From: an uncultured Verrucomicrobiota bacterium
Lineage (GTDB): Bacteria > Verrucomicrobiota > Verrucomicrobiia > Limisphaerales > JADLHS01
DNA length: 12,899 nucleotides
NCBI GenBank assembly: GCA_937894935.1
Contig: CALAYC010000290.1
Coordinates: 1-12,899, forward strand
Reading direction: 5' to 3'
Numbering within the stretch: position 1 is the stretch's first letter; each line of letters begins with the position of its first letter. The notes under the pieces were generated by a model that was given only the letters and a program-made list of their open reading frames with translations, was not told where the DNA came from and ran no database searches. Shown here in pieces: positions 4,828-10,354 of the stretch. The position numbers and the translations under genes are program-made.

Positions 4828-4916
4828 GGGTTGCAAACTTTGACAGTGAAGTCCCGGCTCTTAACCGGCGAGAAGTGCTGGCGCACCGCAAGGTGTGCGA
4901 ATCCGGCGACCCACCA
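4828..4916 (+). tRNA. tRNA-Lys(CTT)-like with hairpin inserted near the T arm
   Basis: The acceptor GGGTTGC (4828-4834) pairs fully with GCGACCC (4906-4912), then A-CCA. It abuts the previous CCA with no spacer. The D stem is ACTT/AAGT with loop TGACAGTG. The anticodon loop CTCTTAA sits in CCGG/CCGG, anticodon CTT. The T-loop core TGCGAAT is present, but GCACC-GCAA-GGTGT interrupts the 5' side, so the T arm cannot form in the standard way. Confidence 0.62.
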
Positions 4917-4921
4917 TTTCC

Positions 4922-5060
4922 GCATCCGTGGTGAAATTATTATCATCCTCCGCTTCGAACGGAGAGTTTCCAGGTGGGATTGCAGTTCGCGATAGCGGAC
5001 CGTCCCGTTTGGGGAATCCATCTTGCAAGACTTGGGAAGTCAATCCTGCCGGGTGCACCA
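4922..5060 (+). tRNA. tRNA-Arg(TCG)-like interrupted in the T loop
   Basis: The acceptor GCATCCG (4922-4928) pairs with CGGGTGC (5050-5056, one G-T), then A-CCA. The D stem is GTGA/TCAT with loop AATTATTA, and the anticodon arm CTCCG/CGGAG encloses CTTCGAA, anticodon TCG. The T stem CAGG/CCTG is split by the 60-nt insert copy B, making the element 139 nt. Confidence 0.68.
4979..5041 (+). repeat. T-loop insertion element, copy B
   Basis: Hairpin 1 is GTTCGC-GATA-GCGGAC (4985-5000, one G-T). The conserved middle is GTTTGGGGAATCCATCTTGC. Hairpin 2 is GACTT-GGG-AAGTC (5029-5041). It lies between GGATT and AATCC, which can themselves pair and extend the T stem. Confidence 0.72.
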
Positions 5061-5066
5061 ATTTAT

Positions 5067-5150
5067 GGGCATGTGGTTAAACCCGAACAGCAGAGGGTCC
5101 AGACTCAGAATCTGGCAGCCTTAGGGGTGCAAGTCCCTTAATGCCCACCA
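5067..5150 (+). tRNA. tRNA-Leu(CAG)-like
   Basis: The acceptor GGGCATG/AATGCCC has six of seven pairs and ends A-CCA. The anticodon arm CCAGA/TCTGG encloses CTCAGAA, anticodon CAG. The T arm AGGGG/CCCTT has loop TGCAAGT. The long variable arm normal for Leu is replaced by a short CAGCCTT. The D loop contains AACAGCA and no GG; ACCC/GGGT may close it. Confidence 0.7.
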
Positions 5151-5156
5151 TTTCAC

Positions 5157-5246
5157 GGCGACTGGCTTCAGCGGGAACAGCAGACCCCGGCGACTTAAAA
5201 TCGCCGAGTCCCGCGCCTGCGGGAGTGCAAGTCCCGGGTTGCCGAC
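5157..5246 (+). tRNA. tRNA-Leu(TAA)-like lacking encoded CCA
   Basis: The acceptor GGCGACT/GGTTGCC pairs throughout if G-T pairs are allowed. The anticodon arm GGCGA/TCGCC (perfect, extendable by C-G) encloses CTTAAAA, anticodon TAA. TCCCG-CGCCTG-CGGGA can form a Leu-type variable arm, but the same CGGGA also pairs with TCCCG downstream to make the T arm with loop GTGCAAG; both cannot form at once. The 3' end reads GAC and the next element starts at 5247, so no CCA is encoded. Confidence 0.62.
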
Positions 5247-5330
5247 CGGCGTGTGGTTCACAGGGAATAGCAGACCGGTTCGCCTCAAAACCGAACAGCC
5301 TTGGGAGTGCAAGTCTCCCCACGACGACCA
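5247..5330 (+). tRNA. tRNA-Leu(CAA)-like
   Basis: The acceptor CGGCGTG/CACGACG has six of seven pairs and ends A-CCA. The D stem is GGTT/GACC with a loop containing GGG and ATAGCA. The anticodon region can pair as GTTCG/CGAAC with a 9-nt loop CCTCAAAAC or as CGGTT/AACCG; anticodon CAA is in the loop. The T arm GGGAG/CTCCC with loop TGCAAGT is perfect. The variable region is short (AGCCTT). Confidence 0.68.
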
Positions 5331-5379
5331 ATTTGGCCTGAACCGGAATCGAGCGCTCGTGGTTCTGGTCGGGCGATAA

Positions 5380-5428
5380 GCTGGCTGGCGGTTCGACCGC
5401 GAGTTCGTCGCTCCGAACGTCAGCACCA
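5380..5428 (+). ncRNA. Armless tRNA-like element ending in CCA
   Basis: GCTGGC (5380-5385, or GCTGGCG at 5384-5390) pairs with CGTCAGC (5418-5424), followed by A-CCA. Between them are only two hairpins, GCGG-TTCGA-CCGC (5388-5400) and GTTCG-TCGCTC-CGAAC (5403-5418). No complete cloverleaf is possible in about 49 nt. The preceding 5331-5379 holds a GAACC/GGTTC hairpin that may belong to it. Confidence 0.4.
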
Positions 5429-5432
5429 ATCT

Positions 5433-5520
5433 GGAATGTCAACCGGAGAAGCGGGCCGGGCCTCGGTGCTAACGAGTGCCTGCCTTGTGGCAAGTGGTGC
5501 AAGTCCACGGCATTCCGCCA
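5433..5520 (+). tRNA. tRNA-Ser(GCT)-like, class II
   Basis: The acceptor GGAATGT (5433-5439) pairs fully with GCATTCC (5510-5516), then G-CCA. The D stem is CCGG/CCGG. The anticodon loop GTGCTAA with stem CTCG/CGAG gives anticodon GCT. TGCC-TGCCTTGT-GGCA forms the long variable arm expected of Ser. The T loop is TGCAAGT within GTGG/CCAC. Apart from the T loop it is a convincing serine tRNA. Confidence 0.75.
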
Positions 5521-5538
5521 TTGCTGACGGTCACCGTC

Positions 5539-5631
5539 CGGCGTGTAGTTCAAAGAGAACCGTCCGTCTTATAAACGAAGTCGCACCAGATCCGTGCCGG
5601 GTCCGGGAGCGTTACCCCGGGACGCTGACCA
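5539..5631 (+). tRNA. tRNA-Ile(TAT)-like with long variable arm
   Basis: The acceptor CGGCGTG/GACGCTG has six pairs and ends A-CCA (5628-5631). The D arm is GTTC-AAAGA-GAAC. The anticodon loop CTTATAA gives TAT, in a weak stem (CCGT/ACG). GCAC-CAGATCC-GTGC makes a long variable arm, unexpected for Ile. The T arm CCGGG/CCCGG has loop AGCGTTAC, with no TTC or TGC. Confidence 0.58.
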
Positions 5632-5641
5632 TTATTCAATT

Positions 5642-5778
5642 GCCCTCAAAGCATCGTCGGCGATGCATTCGCCCGGTATGCGAATCAGCCCGGTGCACTA
5701 CGGTTTGCGACGCGAACATTTCCGTTTGGGGCATCCGACTTGTAGGACTTGGGAAGTCCACTCCGGGTGAGGGATCCA
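5642..5778 (+). tRNA. tRNA-Thr(GGT)-like interrupted in the T loop
   Basis: The acceptor GCCCTCA/TGAGGGA has six pairs and ends T-CCA. The D arm is a rigid hairpin GCATCG-TCGG-CGATGC (5651-5666). The anticodon arm ATTCGC/GCGAAT encloses CCGGTAT, anticodon GGT. The T stem CCCGG (5689-5693) pairs perfectly with CCGGG (5763-5767) across insert copy C; the loop starts TGCACT. Confidence 0.66.
5700..5759 (+). repeat. T-loop insertion element, copy C
   Basis: Hairpin 1 is GTTTGC-GAC-GCGAAC (5703-5717). The middle block is CGTTTGGGGCATCCGACTTG. Hairpin 2 is GGACTT-GGG-AAGTCC (5745-5759). CACT flanks the insert on both sides (5696-5699, 5759-5762), a possible target-site duplication. Confidence 0.74.
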
Positions 5779-5799
5779 TTCTTGGCCCTCCGCAAGGAT

Positions 5800-5871
5800 C
5801 GCAGTCGAGCCAGCGCTCAGGTGGGTTTCATAAGCCCGCCGTGTCCGGGGCGGCACCGGAGACTGCGACCA
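5800..5871 (+). tRNA. tRNA-Met(CAT)-like with tetraloop D arm
   Basis: The acceptor CGCAGTC (5800-5806)/GACTGCG (5861-5867) is perfect and followed by A-CCA. The D arm is GAGC-CAGC-GCTC with a 4-nt loop. The anticodon stem TGGGT/GCCCG (extendable to GG..CC) encloses TTCATAA, anticodon CAT. The T stem TCCGG/CCGGA is perfect but its loop is GGCGGCA, with no T54-T55-C56. With these loops a normal elbow cannot form. Confidence 0.7.
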
Positions 5872-5901
5872 CCCTTCAGTTGGACTGGCGAAGTGTGGTG
5901 A

Positions 5902-6822
5902 TCACAGCCCAAGCTTGCGTCGGAGAAGTTCTTCGGCCGCCATGCGTTTTGCGGATGTCATTTTGCGCAGGTTGTAAAGTTTCCATTGCACTCCGGGCAA
6001 TCGTTCGACCCCGGGAATTCCGAGCAAATCCCATTTCGGTTCCAGTCGCTTCACGGACAGGAGAAACTCCCGTTCCGTAGAGGTCAGACTGCTGTTGATG
6101 TATTCGATCAATTGCTCGCGCGTCGTCTCCAGCACCGTCAGCGGCACGGGGTCGAGGGTCATGCCCTCGAACTGATCCGCAAAGACCGGCTTCAGGTTCT
6201 GCCGGTTTGGAGTGAGAAGTTCGCTCATGGGGCGGTCGTGACTTGCCAGATAAATGACGAACGCGCGGCGAATCTCATCGGTGATTCCTTCCGCTTGAAG
6301 CAACCCGTGCACGTCAAACAGGTCGCGAGGGTGCTGGCGATCGAGCGCAGCGCAAAGTTTCCCGCCATAAAGTTCCGGCAGCGACAGAGTCGGCATGGTG
6401 GCAGATCGTCCGAACACCTCGACGGCCCGCGCGACCAGCGTGCGCTCCGTCGTTGGATGCACCACCCCGCGCAAGACGGTGTTGGGTTCGATTTTCACTT
6501 CGCCGAGATTCGGCACGCGCACCGTCAGCTTCACCACACTGTTCTCGGCGGCGAGCTTTCGTTCCGTGACATGGGCCGCTGGCATTGAGCGGCGGATCTT
6601 TGCTGCGATGCGTTTGAGTGCGCCGTCGATTCCCCGAAGTGAAGTCGCACGGTCTTCGACCGGCACATATACCAGGTCAATGTCCACGGAGAGGCGGGGA
6701 AAGTTGCGAACGAAGAAGTTGATCGCCGTTCCACCCTTGAGCGCAAAGCAGGTCTCCGCGTTCACGAAGGGAAGCATCTGAACCAGCAGGTCAGCCTGCT
6801 TGAAGAATGGGCTGTCTTTCAT
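5902..6822 (-). CDS. abiEii: AbiEii-type nucleotidyltransferase toxin
   Basis: This 306-residue protein is an AbiEii/AbiGii-family nucleotidyltransferase, the toxin of type IV abortive-infection toxin-antitoxin modules. The polymerase-beta-like core is visible: KGGTAINFF (29-37), the metal-binding pair D47-x-D49 in SVDIDLVY, KIE (110-112), and the family block GGKLCAALDRQHPRDLFDV (153-171). The length is normal for the family and all motifs are intact. It overlaps the upstream AbiEi gene by 4 nt (ATGA), so the two are translated as a coupled pair. Some AbiEii relatives (MenT) transfer nucleotides onto tRNA acceptor ends, which makes the position between two tRNA-like arrays notable; whether this protein does so is unknown. 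It is transcribed toward the Met-like tRNA and ends 31 nt from it. Confidence 0.92.
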   Translation of the reverse strand: MKDSPFFKQADLLVQMLPFVNAETCFALKGGTAINFFVRNFPRLSVDIDLVYVPVEDRATSLRGIDGALKRIAAKIRRSMPAAHVTERKLAAENSVVKLTVRVPNLGEVKIEPNTVLRGVVHPTTERTLVARAVEVFGRSATMPTLSLPELYGGKLCAALDRQHPRDLFDVHGLLQAEGITDEIRRAFVIYLASHDRPMSELLTPNRQNLKPVFADQFEGMTLDPVPLTVLETTREQLIEYINSSLTSTEREFLLSVKRLEPKWDLLGIPGVERLPGVQWKLYNLRKMTSAKRMAAEELLRRKLGL

Positions 6823-7610
6823 GGTGCATCACTTGGGGATTCAGGCAGGACGGGAACGGTAATGAGGTATTTGGGATCCAGCCGACCACCGGCCACCAGC
6901 ATGCGTTTGCCGCTGCCGAGTAACACTTTGGTCAGGTCCAGAGATTTGAACCATGCGTGATTGTGCTTTTCCGCCAGATGGAGAAACAGGCGTTTCACCT
7001 TCACTGAGGAGCAATGCTCCAGAAGCGATTGCAGCACGTCGGGACGTAGTGTTCCAAGTCCTTCGAAGATCAGATTCGCGTGTTCATACTCGTTTGCGGA
7101 GGGTTCAAGCGCTTGAAGAAACTCGAGGGCGGCACGCTCCGGAGCCGATATCTTGACGACAATTCCCCCCTCACGGTGCTGGTTGAAGCCGAGCTCGTCG
7201 GGCAGGAAGTTCGTGCGCACATGTCGGATGCGGTGTGACCACGGTAATCCCTGAAACCAGGCCGGCAATCGTTCTCCGGATCGGCTGAAGAGGAATAGCG
7301 GATGCGCTTCACCCAGAGGCAGGAAATGGGCGAGACCTGAAAGCTCCAGTCCCGTGCGTCCACCCGGATGAAGGGATTGGGACTTTTGCTGGAGGCCGAA
7401 GATCGCTCCTAACCAGGTGGGCTCCGCTGGTTGGACCGTGAAGGCCCCATCGCCGATGCGATGCAGCCATCCAGAACTGGCGTAGTAGCCGGCCAGCTTG
7501 CTGGATATACCGTGGGCTTTCAGCCAAGCGGAGGTAAGCACCGCATTGGCCGGAGCAGCAACCAGACATTGGTTTATTCTTTTGCTTTTTGAACTAGCAT
7601 GACTAGCCAT
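6819..7610 (-). CDS. abiEi: AbiEi-type antitoxin
   Basis: The 263-residue protein lies directly upstream of abiEii and overlaps it by 4 nt. The N-terminus (about 12-60, including LTSAWLKAHGISSKLAGYYASSGWLHRIGDGAF) fits the winged-helix domain of AbiEi. The C-terminal part has the family pattern ISAPERAALEFLQAL (153-168), then FEGLGTLRPDVLQSLLEHCSSVKVKRLF. AbiEi proteins repress their own operon and neutralise the toxin without stable binding. Divergent repeats and a promoter lie immediately upstream. It is unlike the AbiEi remnant at 10654 (ARNIMEG type), so the two loci were acquired separately. Confidence 0.9.
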   Translation of the reverse strand: MASHASSKSKRINQCLVAAPANAVLTSAWLKAHGISSKLAGYYASSGWLHRIGDGAFTVQPAEPTWLGAIFGLQQKSQSLHPGGRTGLELSGLAHFLPLGEAHPLFLFSRSGERLPAWFQGLPWSHRIRHVRTNFLPDELGFNQHREGGIVVKISAPERAALEFLQALEPSANEYEHANLIFEGLGTLRPDVLQSLLEHCSSVKVKRLFLHLAEKHNHAWFKSLDLTKVLLGSGKRMLVAGGRLDPKYLITVPVLPESPSDAP

Positions 7611-7620
7611 ACACGCACAT

Positions 7621-7649
7621 TATTAAACGTTAGGTTTGAATTCTGTCAA
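7621..7649 (-). promoter_or_regulatory. Promoter of abiEi-abiEii
   Basis: On the minus strand TTGACA (7644-7649) is followed 17 nt later by TTAATA (7621-7626; TAATAA is also possible). The expected start would leave only a few bases before the ATG at 7610, so the transcript may be nearly leaderless. Confidence 0.6.
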
Positions 7650-7667
7650 ATATAACCATCACAGCTG

Positions 7668-7691
7668 GGTTTATTAGCATATAAGTAAACC
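7668..7691. promoter_or_regulatory. Inverted repeat, candidate AbiEi operator
   Basis: GGTTTA (7668-7673) and TAAACC (7686-7691) form a dyad upstream of the -35 box. Related half-sites AAACG and GGTTTG lie between -35 and -10. AbiEi antitoxins bind inverted repeats at their own promoter. Confidence 0.5.
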
Positions 7692-7715
7692 TAGACACGC
7701 CGGAATATCCCGTTT

Positions 7716-7786
7716 TCGCCTCCCCGCAGCAGCCTGCGGATTGCTTTTGTAAAGCAATCCTGCCGGAGCACCGGCTGGACGATCCA
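7716..7786 (+). tRNA. tRNA-Thr(TGT)-like with tetraloop D and T arms
   Basis: A four-helix layout with minimal loops: acceptor TCGCCTC/TGGACGA (five of seven pairs), D arm CGCAG-CAGC-CTGCG (7725-7738), anticodon arm TTGCT/AGCAA around TTTGTAA (anticodon TGT, stem extends by GA/TC), T arm GCCGG-AGCA-CCGGC (7762-7775), then T-CCA. Both outer arms are perfect 5-bp hairpins with 4-nt loops, so no loop-loop elbow is possible. Confidence 0.62.
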
Positions 7787-7798
7787 ATTTCAATCTTC

Positions 7799-7945
7799 GG
7801 GCGAGTGGTTAAGAGGGAATAGCAGACCCCGCAGATCGAGAGTCAGCGAGCCTTGGAGGTGCACTGCAGTTCGCGACAGCGAACAATTCTTCTTGGGGAA
7901 TCCGATTTGCAGGACTTGGGAAGTCCACTCCTCTCTCGCCCACCA
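7799..7945 (+). tRNA. tRNA-Leu(GAG)-like interrupted in the T loop
   Basis: The acceptor GGGCGAG (7799-7805) pairs perfectly with CTCGCCC (7935-7941), 129 nt apart, then A-CCA. The D region resembles that of Leu(CAA) (GGTT..GGGAATAGCA..GACC). The anticodon stem GCAGA/TCAGC (one mismatch) encloses TCGAGAG, anticodon GAG. The T stem GGAGG (7855-7859)/CCTCT (7930-7934) is separated by insert copy D. This is the clearest proof that the insert lies inside one cloverleaf. Confidence 0.72.
7866..7926 (+). repeat. T-loop insertion element, copy D
   Basis: Hairpin 1 is a perfect GTTCGC-GACA-GCGAAC (7869-7884). The middle block is TTCTTGGGGAATCCGATTTG. Hairpin 2 is GGACTT-GGG-AAGTCC (7912-7926). CACT lies on both sides (7862-7865, 7926-7929), as in copy C. 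Confidence 0.76.
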
Positions 7946-7950
7946 TTCAT

Positions 7951-8027
7951 GGAGTCGAAGCCACAGCAGACCGGCACCCGGCTTTTACCCGGATATGGTG
8001 AGGTTGCAACTACCTCCGGCTCCACCA
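7951..8027 (+). tRNA. tRNA-Lys(TTT)-like
   Basis: The acceptor GGAGTCG (7951-7957) pairs fully with CGGCTCC (8017-8023), then A-CCA. The D arm GCC/GGC has loop ACAGCAGACC, no GG. The anticodon stem CCGG/CCGG encloses CTTTTAC, anticodon TTT. The T stem GAGGT/ACCTC is perfect, with loop TGCAACT (G at 55). Confidence 0.72.
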
Positions 8028-8150
8028 ATCTCGCAGGTCGAGCTTCGATTGCCCGGTGGTGATTGCGGTTCGCGACAGCGAACATTCCTACTTAAGGCAT
8101 CCATCTCGCAAGACTTGGGAAGCCCAATAGCATCACGTCTGGCCTACACC
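8028..8150 (+). pseudogene. Broken tRNA-like element carrying insert copy E
   Basis: GTGAT (8059-8063) and ATCAC (8132-8136) could be a T stem around insert E. No acceptor or anticodon arm could be assigned and no CCA follows (CTACACCC). It starts directly after the Lys CCA. A run of ten G follows at 8161-8170. Confidence 0.4.
8063..8124 (+). repeat. T-loop insertion element, copy E
   Basis: Hairpin 1 is GTTCGC-GACA-GCGAAC (8068-8083). The middle differs from other copies (ACTTAAGGCATCCATCTCGC) and hairpin 2 is GACTT-GGG-AAGCC with one mismatch (8112-8124). Confidence 0.68.
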
Positions 8151-8208
8151 CAGAAGTCGAGGGGGGGGGGCAGAACCTTCCCGAGCGACCACTTTCATTG
8201 CCTCGTGG

Positions 8209-8233
8209 CGACTGCAATTCGCGAAGCGAACGT
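8209..8233 (+). repeat. Truncated insertion element, copy F
   Basis: Only hairpin 1 remains: TTCGC-GAA-GCGAA (8218-8230) preceded by GACTGCAA. The middle block and hairpin 2 are missing. Confidence 0.5.
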
Positions 8234-8241
8234 CTCAATTT

Positions 8242-8335
8242 TGTCGGGCCACTAACGGCAGGGACGGGAGTCAAATTAGGAGCGCGCCGGTCTCTGAAAC
8301 CGGAGGACTTGGAGCAAAACCAGGCGAGGCAGCCA
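8242..8335 (+). tRNA. tRNA-Gln(CTG)-like, 5' part irregular
   Basis: The anticodon arm CCGGT/ACCGG (8287-8303) encloses CTCTGAA, anticodon CTG. The T stem CTTGG/CCAGG has loop AGCAAAA. The acceptor 3' strand CGAGGCA, discriminator G and CCA (8333-8335) follow. The best 5' strand, TGTCGGG (8242-8248), gives five pairs and leaves 38 nt before the anticodon arm, longer than normal and without a clear D arm. Confidence 0.5.
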
Positions 8336-8414
8336 ATTTCATTTCAATAAAGAACAAACACCTCAACGCGCGCAGCAGTCGCGGTGTGCGTGGTGGCCGT
8401 CCGCAGGACATTTT

Positions 8415-8579
8415 ATGAGCGACATACTGAACAAGACGATCGTGCTGGTGCTCAACCGCAACTGGCAGGCAATCAACATTCGCACGCCGCAGGACGCGTT
8501 TTGCCAAATGGCGACCAACGTGGCCACGGCACTCGACATCGAACTGGGCGATGATGCCAGCGCGCAGGAAGCCGGGTGA
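8415..8579 (+). pseudogene. N-terminal fragment of an HNH-endonuclease-like protein
   Basis: A 54-codon frame (AGGA site at 8405-8408) encodes MSDILNKTIVLVLNRNWQAI, then RTPQDAFCQMATNVATALDI. This matches, from memory, the N-terminus of a family of roughly 200-residue HNH nucleases common in Verrucomicrobia-type genomes (VLVLNRNWQAIN then a TALDI stretch). After ALDIE the frame changes to unrelated sequence and stops, so the HNH catalytic region is absent. No further pieces were found in 8580-8730, which holds no recognisable gene. It lies directly after the third tRNA-like array. Confidence 0.62.
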
Positions 8580-8730
8580 TAGGGCCGAGGATACGGAGAT
8601 TCGCTTCGTGTACGGTCCTGCAAACGACCTGCAAATATTGAGTGCAGTCGAAGCCGTTGCCAGAACTCGCAATCACCGTTCTCCAGTTGAAGAAAAAGGC
8701 GAAGGCTCGAAATGAAAGCGAACCGTACCA

Positions 8731-10185
8731 TCAGGGCGCATTCGCTTCGTACTTCAACCCGCCCGAGATTTGTCCCGCCACTCTGCGGAGTTCGGACACG
8801 TACTTCTCATAATCACGACACCAATGAATGAATTCATTTCGCGGAATGGAGCGGCGATAACTTTCTCCGCTCAAGATCAATTCACTACACCCCAATGCGC
8901 GGAGGCTGTTCCAAAAGTTGCCGGTCTTGTCTTCCTGAAATGTTTTCAGAAGATTATCCGCGACGCTCGCGTCTATCTCGCCGAGATGAAGCACCAGCTT
9001 GTCCTCGTGTTCACCTTCCAGCCTGACTTCCAGACTTTTGTAGATGCTTTTCATTCCACCGTCGAGTGCCGACGCGAGATTCTGGCGCATCGTTTTTTGC
9101 ATCATCGGAGTGAGTTCATTTCCCCCAGCGTCAAAAAGTTGATTCTGGTACATCGCAAGCGTGTTGGAAACGTACGTTTCGTAGCCGCGACTCCACTCCT
9201 TAAATTTTGACTTGGGAATTGTCTCCGAATGATTCGGGCCTATGATTACAAGTTCGCTGAAATCAAACAACCGCATTCGATTCCAAAAATCTCCATCCGC
9301 CTGTTCAAGTGCCTCACGCACATTCTTGGTAATTGGATTCATGTTGTTGCAGGCCACAATCAGTCTCTCGTGATCATCACCCTTGAGATCCACACTCAAA
9401 TTGGTGAAGGCCGCGAAACTTCCCCTCAACTGTAATGCGATCATTTCCCGCATTCTCTTCTTTGCGGCCGGCGTTAAGCCGGTCGCGGGATCGCCCAGCT
9501 TCTGATCTCTTTTTAGCACCTCCCAGCCTTTGAGCGCGTCTGGATTGACTCCGCTCGCCATCAATTTCCTTCGCTGGGTGGCGGCTCGAGTATCCAAAGC
9601 TGGACGTATGCTTGCGTAAGCAAGCACTCCGACAACCACCACCATCGCGACAATCAGCCACGCTTGTTGAGTGCTTTTGCCAGCGGTTTGAGCGGATAAA
9701 CTCTTGCGTCGCAAACTCCAAAACCAGATGGTCAGGATCGGAAGCGCAAGCAGCGAGCCGGGTGTAGTGCAATAACTTAAAGTGCCCAGAGCAATTCCGA
9801 GAAAGCCGGACGCTCCGTTTTTGATCGCCAGAGGCATAACGTAGCAGAAAATCCACAGAGCAATCAGAAACAGGGGAATCAGTGGCTTGTTGTCAGGTTG
9901 AATCGCGCTCTGCGCGGTGGGTGTGGTTTTGCCTTCCTCTGCCAACGATTCTGTAACTGGTGCTTCAGTCGTAATTGTCGGCTTGATACCGTCAACTGGC
10001 TGAATGATCGTTTCGCGATTCGCATCCGATTCACTTGGTTGCGATGCGGGCGTCTGCTCAGAAATCAAACCTGCTTTCGGTTGATGACGCTCCTCCAACC
10101 ACTCGCCGCAGAACCGGCATTTAACGGCTTCCTTGCGAATCTGCTCTTTGCAGAATGGGCATTCTTTGGAGGCGGCGTTTTCCAT
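8731..10185 (-). CDS. Zinc-ribbon membrane protein with duplicated C-terminal domain
   Basis: The 484-residue protein starts with a zinc ribbon (C9-PF-C12, C23-RF-C26). A low-complexity linker rich in T, E and P runs to about residue 98. Hydrophobic segments at about 101-121, 127-157 and 175-193 are probable membrane helices. The C-terminal half contains two copies of one domain, about 237-341 and 357-467. Both begin LTPxxxKxMR and run through a V(D/R)L(K/E)G segment, DGDFWN or TGNFWN, SELxxxG and an IPxxxFxxWxRxYExYVS ending. I do not know a function for this domain; the family seems to be an uncharacterised membrane-anchored protein. It is divergent from the RtcB remnant and shows no link to the RNA genes. 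Confidence 0.8.
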   Translation of the reverse strand: MENAASKECPFCKEQIRKEAVKCRFCGEWLEERHQPKAGLISEQTPASQPSESDANRETIIQPVDGIKPTITTEAPVTESLAEEGKTTPTAQSAIQPDNKPLIPLFLIALWIFCYVMPLAIKNGASGFLGIALGTLSYCTTPGSLLALPILTIWFWSLRRKSLSAQTAGKSTQQAWLIVAMVVVVGVLAYASIRPALDTRAATQRRKLMASGVNPDALKGWEVLKRDQKLGDPATGLTPAAKKRMREMIALQLRGSFAAFTNLSVDLKGDDHERLIVACNNMNPITKNVREALEQADGDFWNRMRLFDFSELVIIGPNHSETIPKSKFKEWSRGYETYVSNTLAMYQNQLFDAGGNELTPMMQKTMRQNLASALDGGMKSIYKSLEVRLEGEHEDKLVLHLGEIDASVADNLLKTFQEDKTGNFWNSLRALGCSELILSGESYRRSIPRNEFIHWCRDYEKYVSELRRVAGQISGGLKYEANAP

Positions 10186-10354
10186 ACGCTTGCATTCACG
10201 TACCAGAAATCCTCAAATCTGTCCCGAACATTTTAGCCAAATCCAGCGTCAGACATTCCGCTCATCGAAAATGTCCTCCGACGAAATGAGACTTCTCCCG
10301 AATCGTCCTCGGCTATTATCTTTCGCTCCGATGGAGCTTTGATTTGTTGAACGC

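Noticed and set aside
5301..6080. Long + strand open frame of 259 codons across the second array
   Set aside because: It runs through seven tRNA-like elements and into the 3' end of abiEii antisense; it has no family resemblance and reflects the high G+C content.
691..8124. Insertion sequence or group I/II intron as explanation for the T-loop insert
   Set aside because: At about 60 nt it has no coding capacity, no terminal inverted repeats of IS type and is far too short for a self-splicing intron core.
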